From Mesonia aquimarina (GTDB lineage: Bacteria > Bacteroidota > Bacteroidia > Flavobacteriales > Flavobacteriaceae): a stretch of 64,000 bases of DNA. Position numbers and translations under genes: made by a program. This document shows positions 36,307-45,434 of this stretch, one piece after another. The stretch is taken from the NCBI RefSeq assembly GCF_003667275.1, contig NZ_RCNV01000004.1:148758-212757 (forward strand), written 5' to 3'. Position 1 is the stretch's first letter. Every line of letters starts with the position of its first letter. A model generated the notes under the pieces. That model saw nothing but the letters and a program-made list of their open reading frames with translations. It ran no database searches and was not told the origin of the DNA.

Positions 36307-37215
36307 TTAATCAAATTGAATTTTCTTTCCGTCTTGAGCTAAAATCACTTGACTAAAAACGCTTTCTGCTTCTTGTTTAAAAACCTCAGTTCCATCATAA
36401 CGCGTGGAATAGTGACCTAATATTAAATTTTTTGCTTCAGCTAATTTTGCTATTGTAGCAGCTTCTTTTGCTGTAGAATGCTTTGTGGACTGACACAAAT
36501 GTGAGTGAGTTTCTAAAAATGTTGCTTCGTGATACAAAGCGGTAACCCCTTTAATTTGTTCGGCAATTTCTGGCTTAAAAGCTGTATCACTGCAAAAAGC
36601 ATAACTTTTTGGTGACGTTGGCGGCGCAGTCAATTTTTCATTAGAAATTACAGTCCCGTCTTCTAAAATTGCGTCTTTACCTTTTTTTATGCTTCTGTAA
36701 TAGGCTACATCAATTTCATAATTCAATACCTCATTCATCAATAATTTTCTGTCGCCTTCTTTTTCTTTAAATAAAAAACCATTGGTATAAACTCGATGAT
36801 CTAACGGAATGGTTTCTACACTTACTTTTTGATCTTCAAAAATAAGTTCTGAAGATTTATCTTCTAATTCATGAAAAATTAATTGATAACTAGTCCAAGA
36901 TTTTGAAAGCTTCAATTGAAGCATAATTATTTCTTTAATTCCTTTTGGACCGTAAATATGAAGCTCCGTTTTTCTATTCAGTAAACTAAAGGTTGAAATT
37001 AAACCAATTAATCCAAAAAAATGATCGCCGTGTAAATGTGAAATAAAAACGTGCTTAATTCTAGAAAATTTGATTTTATGCTTGCGTAAAGCAACTTGAG
37101 TTCCCTCTCCACAATCAATTAAAAAAAGTTGGTTATTAATTTCTAATACCTGAGCTGTAGGATTATTAAAGGTTCTAGGAGTTGCAGAATAACAGCCTAA
37201 TATGTTAAGCTTCAT
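36307..37215 (-). CDS. rnz: Ribonuclease Z
   Basis: From the ATG at 37215 the 302-residue metallo-beta-lactamase-fold nuclease has the zinc motif SHLHGDHFFG (H60, H62, D64, H65), an N-terminal ATPRTFNNPTAQVLEI segment, and late metal ligands in FCSDTAF, LYHEATF and ILGHYSTRY. RNase Z trims tRNA 3' trailers. The first in-frame codons (TTG at 37224) were not used because the ATG directly starts the conserved MKLNILG. It follows a 112-residue unknown gene and is the last gene after pyrR and pyrB. Confidence 0.95.
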   Translation of the reverse strand: MKLNILGCYSATPRTFNNPTAQVLEINNQLFLIDCGEGTQVALRKHKIKFSRIKHVFISHLHGDHFFGLIGLISTFSLLNRKTELHIYGPKGIKEIIMLQLKLSKSWTSYQLIFHELEDKSSELIFEDQKVSVETIPLDHRVYTNGFLFKEKEGDRKLLMNEVLNYEIDVAYYRSIKKGKDAILEDGTVISNEKLTAPPTSPKSYAFCSDTAFKPEIAEQIKGVTALYHEATFLETHSHLCQSTKHSTAKEAATIAKLAEAKNLILGHYSTRYDGTEVFKQEAESVFSQVILAQDGKKIQFD

Positions 37216-37226
37216 ACAAGCCAAAA

Positions 37227-37565
37227 TTAAAACGCGCCTAAATCGCGCTCTATTTCTTCCATCTGAATGATGTCTCCGGCTTCTCTTAGGGTAGGAACTA
37301 CCAATAATTCTTCTGGTACGTTATCAACATCAATTGCTGAAGTTACTAAAACAAATGAATGATTTTCTGAACGATGCTTGTTAGATAAATTCAAAAAATT
37401 AAAAATGTCTTCTAAAGTTGTTTGTTTTTGATTCAATAAATTTACAACAACATTTTTATCGCTAAACTGATTGTAAGCTTCATTCTCTAAAAATTGAGCA
37501 AATTCTTTTAAACTTTTATTGTTGTCTTCAAGAATCCAATAATTTTCTTCTTTTTTAATATCCAT
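37227..37565 (-). CDS. Conserved hypothetical protein, possibly STAS-like
   Basis: The 112-residue acidic, soluble protein sits between pyrB and rnz, 5 bases after pyrB and 11 before rnz. The pattern ENYWILEDNNKSLKEFAQFLENEAYNQFSDKNVVVNLLN, then a helix, then HSFVLVTSAIDVDNVPEELLVVPTLREAGDIIQME resembles a single beta-alpha STAS fold. No phospho-acceptor Ser or Thr in the usual DSSG motif is present, so I do not claim an anti-anti-sigma role. Close spacing suggests co-translation with rnz. Confidence 0.75.
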   Translation of the reverse strand: MDIKKEENYWILEDNNKSLKEFAQFLENEAYNQFSDKNVVVNLLNQKQTTLEDIFNFLNLSNKHRSENHSFVLVTSAIDVDNVPEELLVVPTLREAGDIIQMEEIERDLGAF

Positions 37566-37570
37566 CTTGC

Positions 37571-38500
37571 TTACTGTTTAATTTTTGAGGCCAATAAATA
37601 AATAATTGCCATTCTTACTGCTACGCCATTTTCTACTTGATTAAGAATAATTGCGTGATCAGAATCGGCTACATCACTGGTTATTTCTACTCCTCTATTT
37701 ATAGGACCCGGATGCATTACCGTAATTTCTTTAGATAGCGAATCAAGTATTTTTTTATTTAAACCGTATTGCTGTACATATTCTCTTGTACTTGGAAAAT
37801 AACTAATTTCCATTCGTTCATTCTGTACGCGTAACATATTAGCTACATCGCACCATTCTAGTGCTTTTCTTAAATTAGTTTCTACCTCAACACCTAAACT
37901 TTCTATATATTTTGGCATTAAAGTTTTTGGACCACAAACTTTTACATTTGCCCCTTGCAATTTCAAAGCAAAAATATTACTTAATGCCACACGACTATGT
38001 AGAATATCGCCTACAATAACCACATTCTTTCCGGCAACTTCACCTAGTTTTTCTCTTATGGAATAAGAATCCAATAAAGCTTGAGTTGGATGCTCATGAG
38101 CACCATCCCCGGCATTTATTATACTGGCATTTACGTGTTGTGAAAGAAAAACGCCAGCTCCTGGATTGGGGTGTCTCATCACAACCATATCTACCTTCAT
38201 TGATAGGATATTATTTACCGTATCTATTAAAGTCTCTCCTTTTTTTACGGAAGAAGAAGCTGCAGAAAAATTAACTACGTCAGCGCTTAAGCGTTTTTCT
38301 GCTAACTCAAATGAAAGTCGAGTTCGGGTACTATTTTCAAAAAATAAATTAGCAATGGTAATATCTCTAAGCGAAGGAACTTTTTTAATAGGCCTATTGA
38401 TCACTTCTTTAAAATGATCTGCTGTTTTAAAAATTAAATCTACATCTTCTTTAGTGATGTATTTTATTCCCAATAAGTGGTCTACACTTAATTCACTCAT
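37571..38500 (-). CDS. pyrB: Aspartate carbamoyltransferase catalytic subunit
   Basis: The 309-residue enzyme condenses carbamoyl phosphate with aspartate, the committed step of pyrimidine synthesis. It carries the carbamoyl-phosphate motif FENSTRTRLSFE, the STRT-associated AASSSVKKGETL (80s-loop with Ser and Lys), HPTQALLD, and the C-terminal HPGPINRGVE. No regulatory subunit pyrI is adjacent. It follows pyrR by 11 bases, so pyrimidine control is expected through pyrR. Confidence 0.96.
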   Translation of the reverse strand: MSELSVDHLLGIKYITKEDVDLIFKTADHFKEVINRPIKKVPSLRDITIANLFFENSTRTRLSFELAEKRLSADVVNFSAASSSVKKGETLIDTVNNILSMKVDMVVMRHPNPGAGVFLSQHVNASIINAGDGAHEHPTQALLDSYSIREKLGEVAGKNVVIVGDILHSRVALSNIFALKLQGANVKVCGPKTLMPKYIESLGVEVETNLRKALEWCDVANMLRVQNERMEISYFPSTREYVQQYGLNKKILDSLSKEITVMHPGPINRGVEITSDVADSDHAIILNQVENGVAVRMAIIYLLASKIKQ

Positions 38501-38511
38501 GCTAATATTTA

Positions 38512-39051
38512 TTAATTATTTACAAGGTAAACACAATCTTCTCCTTCGTTTTCTTTCCAATTTACCTTTACACGTTCCTCATTTATCGCGTCAACTTGTC
38601 TTCCGTTATAATCTGGTTGAATGGGTAGATGACGGCTAAATCTTCGGTCTATTAACGTCAATAATTCTATTTCTTTAGGTCTTCCAAAAGATTGAATAGC
38701 AGTTAAGGCTGACCGAATACTTCTTCCGGTATATAATACGTCATCTATAAAAATTACACGTTTGTCTTCAACTAAAAAATCAATTCTAGTTTTATTGGCT
38801 TCTAAAGGTTTTTTACTTCGTCTAAAATCATCTCTATAAAAAGTAATATCAAGTTTTCCTGTTTTTACTTCAGTAATTTGATAATCCCTTTCTAATTTTT
38901 GTTGTAAACGTTCGGCTAAAAAAGTACCTCTAGGCTGAATTCCAATAAACACCGATTCAGAAAAATCATTGTGTTTTTCTATAAGTTGACAAGCCAAACG
39001 GTGAAGTATGATCTCTATTTCTGTTTCGTTCAGTAAGATTTTTTGGCTCAT
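38512..39051 (-). CDS. pyrR: Bifunctional pyr operon regulator / uracil phosphoribosyltransferase PyrR
   Basis: The 179-residue phosphoribosyltransferase has the PRPP-binding motif VIFIDDVLYTGRSIRSAL and the PyrR-type IGIQPRGTFLAERL flexible-loop region. In Gram-positive bacteria PyrR binds pyr mRNA and causes attenuation; in Bacteroidota mainly the enzymatic activity is certain. The ATG at 39051 (MSQKILLN) is used; the frame also opens with TTG 9 bases earlier. pyrB lies 11 bases downstream. A -7 element TACTTTTG at 39082-39089 leaves a leader of only about 25 bases, too short for attenuation of the pyrR leader itself. Confidence 0.93.
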   Translation of the reverse strand: MSQKILLNETEIEIILHRLACQLIEKHNDFSESVFIGIQPRGTFLAERLQQKLERDYQITEVKTGKLDITFYRDDFRRSKKPLEANKTRIDFLVEDKRVIFIDDVLYTGRSIRSALTAIQSFGRPKEIELLTLIDRRFSRHLPIQPDYNGRQVDAINEERVKVNWKENEGEDCVYLVNN

Positions 39052-39081
39052 CGATGTCAATTTCTAATTGAATTCTTGTCA

Positions 39082-39089
39082 CAAAAGTA
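39082..39089 (-). promoter_or_regulatory. Putative promoter of pyrR-pyrB-orf-rnz
   Basis: TACTTTTG on the minus strand fits TAnnTTTG. A TTG 23 bases further upstream could be the -33 element. Confidence 0.6.
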
Positions 39090-39127
39090 AGGAAAATTAT
39101 TATTTTGATAATCAAGCCCGGCAAGTT

Positions 39128-40138
39128 TTACGAGGCATTATTTTTTAATTCTTTCATTATTTCAGAAAATAACTTATAAGAGTTTATACGGTCTTCGTGT
39201 TTATAAATGTGAGAAGCTACAATTACCTCATCTACTTTTGTTTCTTCTAAAAAAGCTTTTGTTTTTTCTTTAACAGTCTCTTTGCTACCAATAAAGGCAT
39301 AACGTGTCATTTGCTGAATGCTTGGATGATTTGCTATTTGCAATAGGTCCGGAGTCATTTCTGTGGGTGATTGTATGTAATCTATATTTCCTGTAACTAC
39401 TCCTAAAATCATTTTCAACATAGAAGTAGAAAGTACCTCAGCTTGTTCATCTGTTTCTGCCGCAATAACATTTATACCTGCAATAGTATACGGTTTATCC
39501 AAAAATTCTGATAGCTGAAAATTTTGATGATAAATTTGTAAAGCTTGGTGTAATTGCGCAGGAGCAAAATGACTTGCAAAAACATAAGGCAATCCTTTTT
39601 TTGCTGCTACATGTGCGCTATCTGTACTGGAACCCAAAATATAAATAGGAACTCCTACGCCTTCTGAAACGTAGGAACGTACTTTTTCAGAATTTTCTTT
39701 TGAAAAATATTGTTGAATTTTACTAACCTCTTCTGGAAATTGATAAACCGCTTTCATTCTATCGGAACGAATTTCGTGTGCAGTTTCTTGATCCGTTCCC
39801 GGTGCTCTTCCTAAACCTAAGTCAATTCTATTGGGGTAAAGATTTCCGAGCGTTCCAAATTGTTCTGAAACCACTAAAGGTGAATGATTGGGAAGCATTA
39901 TTCCTCCAGAACCTATACGAATTTTTTTAGTTCCACCCGCAATATAACCTATTAATACAGAAGTAGCTGCGCTGGCGATACTTTTCATATTATGGTGTTC
40001 TGCCAACCAAAATCTGTTATAACCAAATTCTTCTGCTTGTTGAGCAAGGTCTAAACTTTTAGCAAAAGTTTCTGCTGGAGTAGAATTATTGGCTACTGTT
40101 GCTAATTCTAAAATTGAATATGGAATATTTTTGCTCAT
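39128..40138 (-). CDS. LLM class flavin-dependent oxidoreductase
   Basis: The 336-residue protein belongs to the luciferase-like monooxygenase superfamily, MsnO8-type: YSILELATVANNSTPAETFAKSLDLAQQAEEFGYNRFWLAEHHNM, then GSGGIMLPNHSPLVVSEQFGTL and DLGLGRAPGTDQ. It would be a TIM-barrel enzyme using FMN. The natural substrate is unknown. It stands alone, downstream of dnaK but separated from it by a strong terminator, so it is an independent unit. Confidence 0.9.
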   Translation of the reverse strand: MSKNIPYSILELATVANNSTPAETFAKSLDLAQQAEEFGYNRFWLAEHHNMKSIASAATSVLIGYIAGGTKKIRIGSGGIMLPNHSPLVVSEQFGTLGNLYPNRIDLGLGRAPGTDQETAHEIRSDRMKAVYQFPEEVSKIQQYFSKENSEKVRSYVSEGVGVPIYILGSSTDSAHVAAKKGLPYVFASHFAPAQLHQALQIYHQNFQLSEFLDKPYTIAGINVIAAETDEQAEVLSTSMLKMILGVVTGNIDYIQSPTEMTPDLLQIANHPSIQQMTRYAFIGSKETVKEKTKAFLEETKVDEVIVASHIYKHEDRINSYKLFSEIMKELKNNAS

Positions 40139-40158
40139 TATTTTTTTGTTTAGAAAAG

Positions 40159-40187
40159 AAAACGCAACTCCAAAGAGTTGCGTTTTT
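40159..40187 (-). terminator. Terminator of dnaK
   Basis: An 11-bp stem (AAACGCAACTC with GAGTTGCGTTT) with a CAAA loop, flanked by T and A runs, stands 31 bases after the dnaK stop on the minus strand. Confidence 0.88.
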
Positions 40188-40217
40188 CAAATATATTATT
40201 TCAAAAGATATTGTGTA

Positions 40218-42143
40218 TTACTTTACTTCTTCAAAATCTACATCTTCTACACCACCATCTTTATCTTTCTCTGAGTTATTGTCTGCTTCACCTTGCGCTC
40301 CAGTTGCTCCTTGTTGCGGACCACCTTGTTGCTGCGCTTCGGCTTGTGCTTTATACATTTCTTCAGAAACAGATTTCCAAGTTTCGTTTAACTTTTCTAA
40401 AGCTGGTTCTATCTTTTCTAACTCTTTAGTTTCATATGCTTTTTTCAATTCTTCTAAAGCATCTTCAACTGGTTTTTTCTTATCGTCAGAAAGTTTATCT
40501 CCAAACTCTTTTAATTGCTTTTCAGTTTGGAAGATCATAGTATCAGCCTCATTAAGCTTATCTACTTTTTCTTTCGCTTTTTTATCGGCATCAGCATTTG
40601 CTTCTGCTTCTTGCTTCATTTTCTCGATTTCCTCTTCGGTTAATCCAGAAGAAGCTTCAATACGAATATCCTGCTTTTTACCAGTTGCTTTATCTTCAGC
40701 GCTTACTTGAATAATTCCGTTTGCATCAATATCAAAAGTTACTTCAATTTGAGGCGTTCCTCTTGGCGCTGGTGGAATTCCATCTAAGTGGAATCTACCA
40801 ATGGTTTTATTATCTGCTGCCATTGAACGTTCACCTTGCAATACGTGAATTTCTACAGAAGGCTGATTATCTGCTGCAGTAGAGAATGTTTGTGACTTTT
40901 TAGAAGGAATAGTTGTATTAGCTTCAATAAGTTTTGTGTTAACGCCACCCATTGTTTCAATTCCTAAAGAAAGTGGAGTTACATCTAATAGCAACACATC
41001 CTTAACATCTCCGGTTAAAACTCCACCTTGAATTCCTGCTCCAATTGCAACAACCTCATCTGGATTTACACCTTTACTTGGTTTTTTACCAAAGAATTTT
41101 TCTACTGCTTCTTGCACTGCAGGAATACGTGTAGAACCACCTACTAAAATTACTTCGTCGATATCTCCTTTTGAGATACCAGCGTCTTTCATCGCTTTTT
41201 CACACGGGGTGATTGTTCTTTTTACTAAATCTGCAATTAATTGCTCAAATTTAGATCTAGAAAGACTTCTTACTAAGTGTTTTGGTCCGCTTGAAGTTGC
41301 TGTTACGTATGGTAAATTAATTTCAGTTTGTGTTGAAGAAGACAATTCAATTTTGGCTTTTTCTGCAGCTTCTTTTAAACGTTGCAATGCCATCGGATCT
41401 TTTCTAAGATCTATATCTTCATCTTTTTGAAATTCTTCTGCTAACCAATCGATAATTTTTTCATCAACATCATCACCTCCTAAATGTGTATCTCCATCTG
41501 TAGAAAGTACTTCAAAAACGCCATCTCCTAATTCTAAGATAGAAACATCGTGCGTACCACCACCAAAATCAAATACTACAATTTTTTGGTCTTGCCCTTT
41601 TTTATCTAAACCATATGCTAAGGCGGCAGCAGTTGGTTCGTTTATAATTCTGCGTACTTTAAGTCCTGCAATTTCACCAGCTTCTTTTGTAGCTTGACGT
41701 TGCGAATCATTAAAGTAAGCGGGAACAGTAATAACTGCTTCCGATACATCTTGTCCTAAATAATCTTCTGCTGTTTTCTTCATTTTCTGAAGAATCATAG
41801 CAGATAATTCTTGTGGAGTATATAAGCGTCCATCTACATCTACCCGTGGTGTATCGTTATCTCCTTTTTTTACATTATAGGCTACTCTACTCGCTTCTCT
41901 AGAAGACTCTGAGTATTTATTCCCCATAAAACGCTTAATAGAAGAAATTGTTTTTTCTGGGTTTGTTACCGCTTGTCTTTTTGCTGGATCTCCAACTTTA
42001 ATCTCTCCTCCTTCTACAAATGCAATTACAGAAGGTGTTGTACGTTTTCCTTCGGCATTAGGTATTACCGTAGGCTCGTTACCTTCCATTACAGAAACAC
42101 AAGAGTTGGTTGTCCCTAAGTCTATACCAATTATTTTACTCAT
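40218..42143 (-). CDS. dnaK: Molecular chaperone DnaK (Hsp70)
   Basis: The 641-residue ATP-dependent chaperone starts [21 protein letters not shown]. It has the nucleotide-binding signatures [16 protein letters not shown] and [13 protein letters not shown], the linker [18 protein letters not shown], the substrate-binding domain, and a C-terminal Gly/Gln-rich tail ending VDFEEVK. The phosphate-1 motif is complete. No grpE or dnaJ is next to it, so it is a separate single-gene unit. I found no CIRCE inverted repeat in the upstream region. Confidence 0.98.
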   Translation of the reverse strand: MSKIIGIDLGTTNSCVSVMEGNEPTVIPNAEGKRTTPSVIAFVEGGEIKVGDPAKRQAVTNPEKTISSIKRFMGNKYSESSREASRVAYNVKKGDNDTPRVDVDGRLYTPQELSAMILQKMKKTAEDYLGQDVSEAVITVPAYFNDSQRQATKEAGEIAGLKVRRIINEPTAAALAYGLDKKGQDQKIVVFDFGGGTHDVSILELGDGVFEVLSTDGDTHLGGDDVDEKIIDWLAEEFQKDEDIDLRKDPMALQRLKEAAEKAKIELSSSTQTEINLPYVTATSSGPKHLVRSLSRSKFEQLIADLVKRTITPCEKAMKDAGISKGDIDEVILVGGSTRIPAVQEAVEKFFGKKPSKGVNPDEVVAIGAGIQGGVLTGDVKDVLLLDVTPLSLGIETMGGVNTKLIEANTTIPSKKSQTFSTAADNQPSVEIHVLQGERSMAADNKTIGRFHLDGIPPAPRGTPQIEVTFDIDANGIIQVSAEDKATGKKQDIRIEASSGLTEEEIEKMKQEAEANADADKKAKEKVDKLNEADTMIFQTEKQLKEFGDKLSDDKKKPVEDALEELKKAYETKELEKIEPALEKLNETWKSVSEEMYKAQAEAQQQGGPQQGATGAQGEADNNSEKDKDGGVEDVDFEEVK

Positions 42144-42383
42144 AGTTATGTATTTTATTTTTTTTTCTATTTTTTATTACGCTTACAAATAGTCAATCTT
42201 TATGCCAGCAGATTTTTTATGACAGGATGTCACTTCGCTCGAAAACAATTGATCAAAATGGCATTTTACGAATTAACATACACTTTTTTATGCTCATAAA
42301 TTTTTCAATCTTATTTAATGAAAAGCTCAAAAATTTCTATAATATTTGTGCCTGACTATTTTGACTCATAAATTTGTGATGAT

Positions 42384-43817
42384 ATGAAGAAAATTGAATG
42401 TATTAGCGTTTTTGATATGCTGAAAATTGGCGTTGGGCCGTCGAGTTCTCACACCTTAGGTCCTTGGCGTGCAGGACAACGTTGGTTAGCTGAGTTGAAA
42501 GAAGAAAATATTTTTGATTTAATTGAAGAAGTTAAGGTAGATTTATACGGTTCTTTATCTTTAACCGGAAAGGGACACGCCAGCGACATTGCTTCTATTT
42601 TGGGTTTATGCGGTTACGATCCTGTAACAATGGATTTAGATAAGCTAGATCCTGAAATAAAGAAAATTCAGAAAGAAAAAGAGCTACTTTTAAACGGCGA
42701 AAAAAAGGTCAATTTCGATCCGCAAGAACAAGTGGTTTTTAATAAAGAGTTTTTAGATTTTCACCCTAACGGAATTACATTTACCGCGACTTTAAGTAAT
42801 GGTAAAAAAGAAACCTCAACTTTTTTCTCGATCGGAGGAGGTTTTGTTGTTAAAGAAGAACGAAAAAACGCAAAAAAGAAACAGGAAATTTTTCAAGAAT
42901 TTCCTTACCCTGTAGAAAAAGGTGAAGATCTTTTAACCTTATGCAAAAAACATAATAAGAAAGTTTCAGAAATTGTTCTTGAAAATGAACGTTCCTTAAG
43001 AACTGATGAAGAAATTGATAATGGCTTAAAAGCTATTTGGCAAGTGATGTTAGAATCTATGTACACTGGCTGTCATACCGAAGGAACTTTACCTGGCGGA
43101 TTAAATGTAAAACGTCGTGCTTTTGAAATGCATCAAAAATTGATTGGTGATGTCACTTATTCTTCACCACAAGAATGGTTAGAAGGGATTAGAAAAACCG
43201 AAGTTAAATTTCGTCAGATTTTAAAATGGGTAAGCTGTTATGCCATTAGTGTTAATGAAGTAAATGCTTCTCTAGGTCGTGTGGTTACTGCTCCTACAAA
43301 CGGTAGTTCAGGAACCGTTCCTGCGGTAATGATGTATTACATGACAATTGAAAATCACGATGCTACTTTTGAAGATCTAAAACAGTTTATGTTGGTTGCC
43401 GGAGAAATAGGAAGTTTGTTTAAAAAAGGAGCTACAATTTCTGCTGCAATGGGAGGTTGCCAAGCTGAAATTGGCGTATCTTCCGCAATGGCTGCAGGCG
43501 CATTAACAGAGCTTATGGGCGGAACTCCTGAACAAGTTTTAATGGCAAGTGAAATTGCAATGGAACATCATTTAGGCTTAACTTGCGACCCAATTGCCGG
43601 CTTGGTTCAAGTTCCTTGTATAGAGCGAAATGCAATGGGTGCAATTAAAGCGATAAACGCTGCCGAAATTGCTTTAGACAGTGATGCTAGTAAAGCAAAA
43701 GTACCCTTAGATAAAGTTATTGAAACTATGTGGGATACTGCTAAAGATATGAATTCTAAATATAAAGAAACTTCTAAAGGTGGCTTAGCAGTAAAAGTAA
43801 ATTTAAGCGACTGTTAG
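42384..43817 (+). CDS. sdaA: L-serine ammonia-lyase, iron-sulfur type, single chain
   Basis: The 477-residue enzyme fuses the beta and alpha parts of L-serine dehydratase, which uses a [4Fe-4S] cluster to convert serine to pyruvate and ammonia. The N-terminus is SVFDMLKIGVGPSSSHTLGPWRAG. The alpha half has GCHTEGTLPGGLNVKRRAF, APTNGSSGTVPAV, and the cluster-binding cysteines in MGGCQAEIGVSSA and LTCDPIAGLVQVPCIERN. It diverges from dnaK across 240 bases and ends at a strong terminator. Confidence 0.95.
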   Translation: MKKIECISVFDMLKIGVGPSSSHTLGPWRAGQRWLAELKEENIFDLIEEVKVDLYGSLSLTGKGHASDIASILGLCGYDPVTMDLDKLDPEIKKIQKEKELLLNGEKKVNFDPQEQVVFNKEFLDFHPNGITFTATLSNGKKETSTFFSIGGGFVVKEERKNAKKKQEIFQEFPYPVEKGEDLLTLCKKHNKKVSEIVLENERSLRTDEEIDNGLKAIWQVMLESMYTGCHTEGTLPGGLNVKRRAFEMHQKLIGDVTYSSPQEWLEGIRKTEVKFRQILKWVSCYAISVNEVNASLGRVVTAPTNGSSGTVPAVMMYYMTIENHDATFEDLKQFMLVAGEIGSLFKKGATISAAMGGCQAEIGVSSAMAAGALTELMGGTPEQVLMASEIAMEHHLGLTCDPIAGLVQVPCIERNAMGAIKAINAAEIALDSDASKAKVPLDKVIETMWDTAKDMNSKYKETSKGGLAVKVNLSDC

Positions 43818-43838
43818 ACTTATAAAGTTATAAAAAAA

Positions 43839-43877
43839 ACAGGCTGAAAATATTATAATTTTTCAGCCTGTTTTTTT
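43839..43877. terminator. Bidirectional terminator between sdaA and DUF4252 genes
   Basis: ACAGGCTGAAAA pairs with TTTTCAGCCTGT across an AT-rich loop and is flanked by A8 and T7. Confidence 0.88.
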
Positions 43878-43892
43878 CTGTAAATTTAGCGC

Positions 43893-44456
43893 TTATTGAA
43901 CACTATCTTTATCCTCTAAAATGTCATCTAACTGATCAAAAGCACTCATATTTACATCTATATCTCCTTCTCCAGCAGATTTCATTAGTTTCATGATTGC
44001 TCCGGGATTCATATCATCTCCTAAAATTCTAGCCACAGCAAAACCTTTTTCATTATGAACTCCATATAAAATAAATTCGTCTATAGCGTCTTCTTCTCCT
44101 AAGTACATTAATCTCACCCCCTTTGCTACAGAACCCATTCTAAAAAGTAGTTTGTATTTTTTCTGAGTGAAAATCTGATCTACATTCTCTTTTTCCTTTT
44201 CAAAAATTTCTTGGTTATCACCGCTAATTGGAAATGCTAGTACATTGGCTTTCTCTATACTTTTTAGTGCTGTTTGTTGCTCTTCAGATAAAGTTGAATT
44301 GCTACCTAAAAAAAGACTTGCCGGTACATCTATTACTATAAAATTAGCATCGTTTTGCTTCTCTACATAATATTTTTGTAAAGATGGTTCTGTGTTGCAC
44401 GCAATTGCTGCAAAAGCTAGCAAGCACATTAATAATATTTTTTGTATACTTTTCAT
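43893..44456 (-). CDS. DUF4252 lipoprotein
   Basis: The 187-residue protein begins MKSIQKILLMCLLAFAAIACNTE with lipobox cysteine C20, so it is lipid-anchored. The mature region fits DUF4252, with a single alpha/beta domain containing IVIDVPASLFLGSN, QIFTQKKYKLLFRMGSVAKGVRLMYLGEED and DDMNPGAIMKLMKSAGEGD. The family has no assigned function. It is the last gene of the sigma/anti-sigma/DUF4252/DUF4252 operon and looks like a paralogue of the preceding gene. Confidence 0.85.
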   Translation of the reverse strand: MKSIQKILLMCLLAFAAIACNTEPSLQKYYVEKQNDANFIVIDVPASLFLGSNSTLSEEQQTALKSIEKANVLAFPISGDNQEIFEKEKENVDQIFTQKKYKLLFRMGSVAKGVRLMYLGEEDAIDEFILYGVHNEKGFAVARILGDDMNPGAIMKLMKSAGEGDIDVNMSAFDQLDDILEDKDSVQ

Positions 44457-44464
44457 CCTTTTTA

Positions 44465-44989
44465 CTATTTTTCTTCTATTTTCTTTAATTCTTCTGCACC
44501 CGGAACTTTTAAATCTTGTGCTAGTTTAGAGATCTCCTTTAGATTGATATTTCCGGTAATTGAAAGGGCTACAGTTATTGGTTCTCCTTCTTCTTCTCCT
44601 TTAAATAACATTACCAATTGTTTTACAAAAGCCGGTTTGCTGCCCGGTTTAGAATAAAAACGAACATTTTTATTTTCATCTTTAAAACGCATCAATTCTT
44701 CTAACGCATTGCTGGTAATGTAAGTATTTACGTCATTTTCCATTTGTTTGCCAATACTAATATTATTGGTAGAAATTACTTTAATGTCTTCTAAACTTTC
44801 TATCAACTTTATGTATTGCTGAACTTCAGCATCATCACTTTCTACGTCTATTTCTGCTAAAAGTTTAAACATATTGCTCGTCATAACCATTGCATTTACT
44901 TCCTTCATATTTTCATACTTCTGAAAGTTTTGCGCTTTACTTAAAAAGGGTATGGTTACTAGCAGACTAAAAATTATTAACTTTCTCAT
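44465..44989 (-). CDS. DUF4252 secreted protein
   Basis: The 174-residue protein has a cleavable signal peptide (MRKLIIFSLLVTIPFLSKAQ) but no lipobox. The DUF4252 pattern is NAMVMTSNMFKLLAEID, DDAEVQQYIKLIESLEDIKVIST, a middle RFYSKPGSKPAFVKQLVMLFKG, and ISLAQDL-like end (ISKLAQDLKVPG). It is 4 bases after the anti-sigma gene and 8 before a second DUF4252 lipoprotein gene, so two family members are produced from one operon, one soluble and one anchored. Confidence 0.88.
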   Translation of the reverse strand: MRKLIIFSLLVTIPFLSKAQNFQKYENMKEVNAMVMTSNMFKLLAEIDVESDDAEVQQYIKLIESLEDIKVISTNNISIGKQMENDVNTYITSNALEELMRFKDENKNVRFYSKPGSKPAFVKQLVMLFKGEEEGEPITVALSITGNINLKEISKLAQDLKVPGAEELKKIEEK

Positions 44990-44993
44990 AGTT

Positions 44994-45434
44994 TTATTTA
45001 TTTCTGATTATTTGATTTTTTGTTGTTTCAAATTCTTTTAAATATTTCAATTGATTTTTACCATCATTCATTACATTGGTCATCATGTACAGTAAATCTT
45101 GTGTGTTTTTCATCGCTAATTCATGATTTACTTTTCTTGTATTATTATGTTCTTCTTTTTGTTGACTAAAAAAATAAACTGAACAAACTAGCACAATACT
45201 CGCCGCAATACTTAACCATTGAAATGATATTTTTTTGGTTTTATTAATTTTTGGCTTTTCTATATATTTTATCTCTTGCTCTTTTTCAAAAAAGGTAAAC
45301 AGAGGTTTAAATTCTTCAAAAGCTGGATCTATTGCTGAGGAAGTAAAATACTCTCGTAATTTTTTTTCTTCAGCAAGACTTGTTTCGCCTTCTAAATATT
45401 TATCTAATAATTCTTTTATTTTAGACCGTTCCAT
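44994..45434 (-). CDS. Membrane-anchored anti-sigma factor-like protein
   Basis: The 146-residue protein has an N-terminal cytosolic region with KIKELLDKYLEGETSLAEEKKLREYF, the usual short pattern of zinc-free Bacteroidota anti-sigma factors, one transmembrane helix at about residues 71-90, and a short periplasmic C-terminal part. It overlaps the sigma gene by 14 bases, so sigma and anti-sigma are translated together and probably bind each other. The signal that releases the sigma factor is not known; the downstream DUF4252 proteins are plausible targets or feedback components. Confidence 0.8.
   Translation of the reverse strand: MERSKIKELLDKYLEGETSLAEEKKLREYFTSSAIDPAFEEFKPLFTFFEKEQEIKYIEKPKINKTKKISFQWLSIAASIVLVCSVYFFSQQKEEHNNTRKVNHELAMKNTQDLLYMMTNVMNDGKNQLKYLKEFETTKNQIIRNK

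Noticed and set aside
37216..37224. TTG start for rnz giving three extra residues
   Set aside because: The ATG at 37215 begins directly with the conserved MKLNILG, so the extension is unnecessary.
40099..40710. 203-residue plus-strand frame opposite dnaK
   Set aside because: It is antisense to the dnaK tail and owes its length to the repetitive Ala/Glu/Gln codons there.
42144..42383. CIRCE or heat-shock operator upstream of dnaK
   Set aside because: No inverted repeat of the CIRCE type could be found in this 240-base region, and a TAnnTTTG motif is only partly matched.
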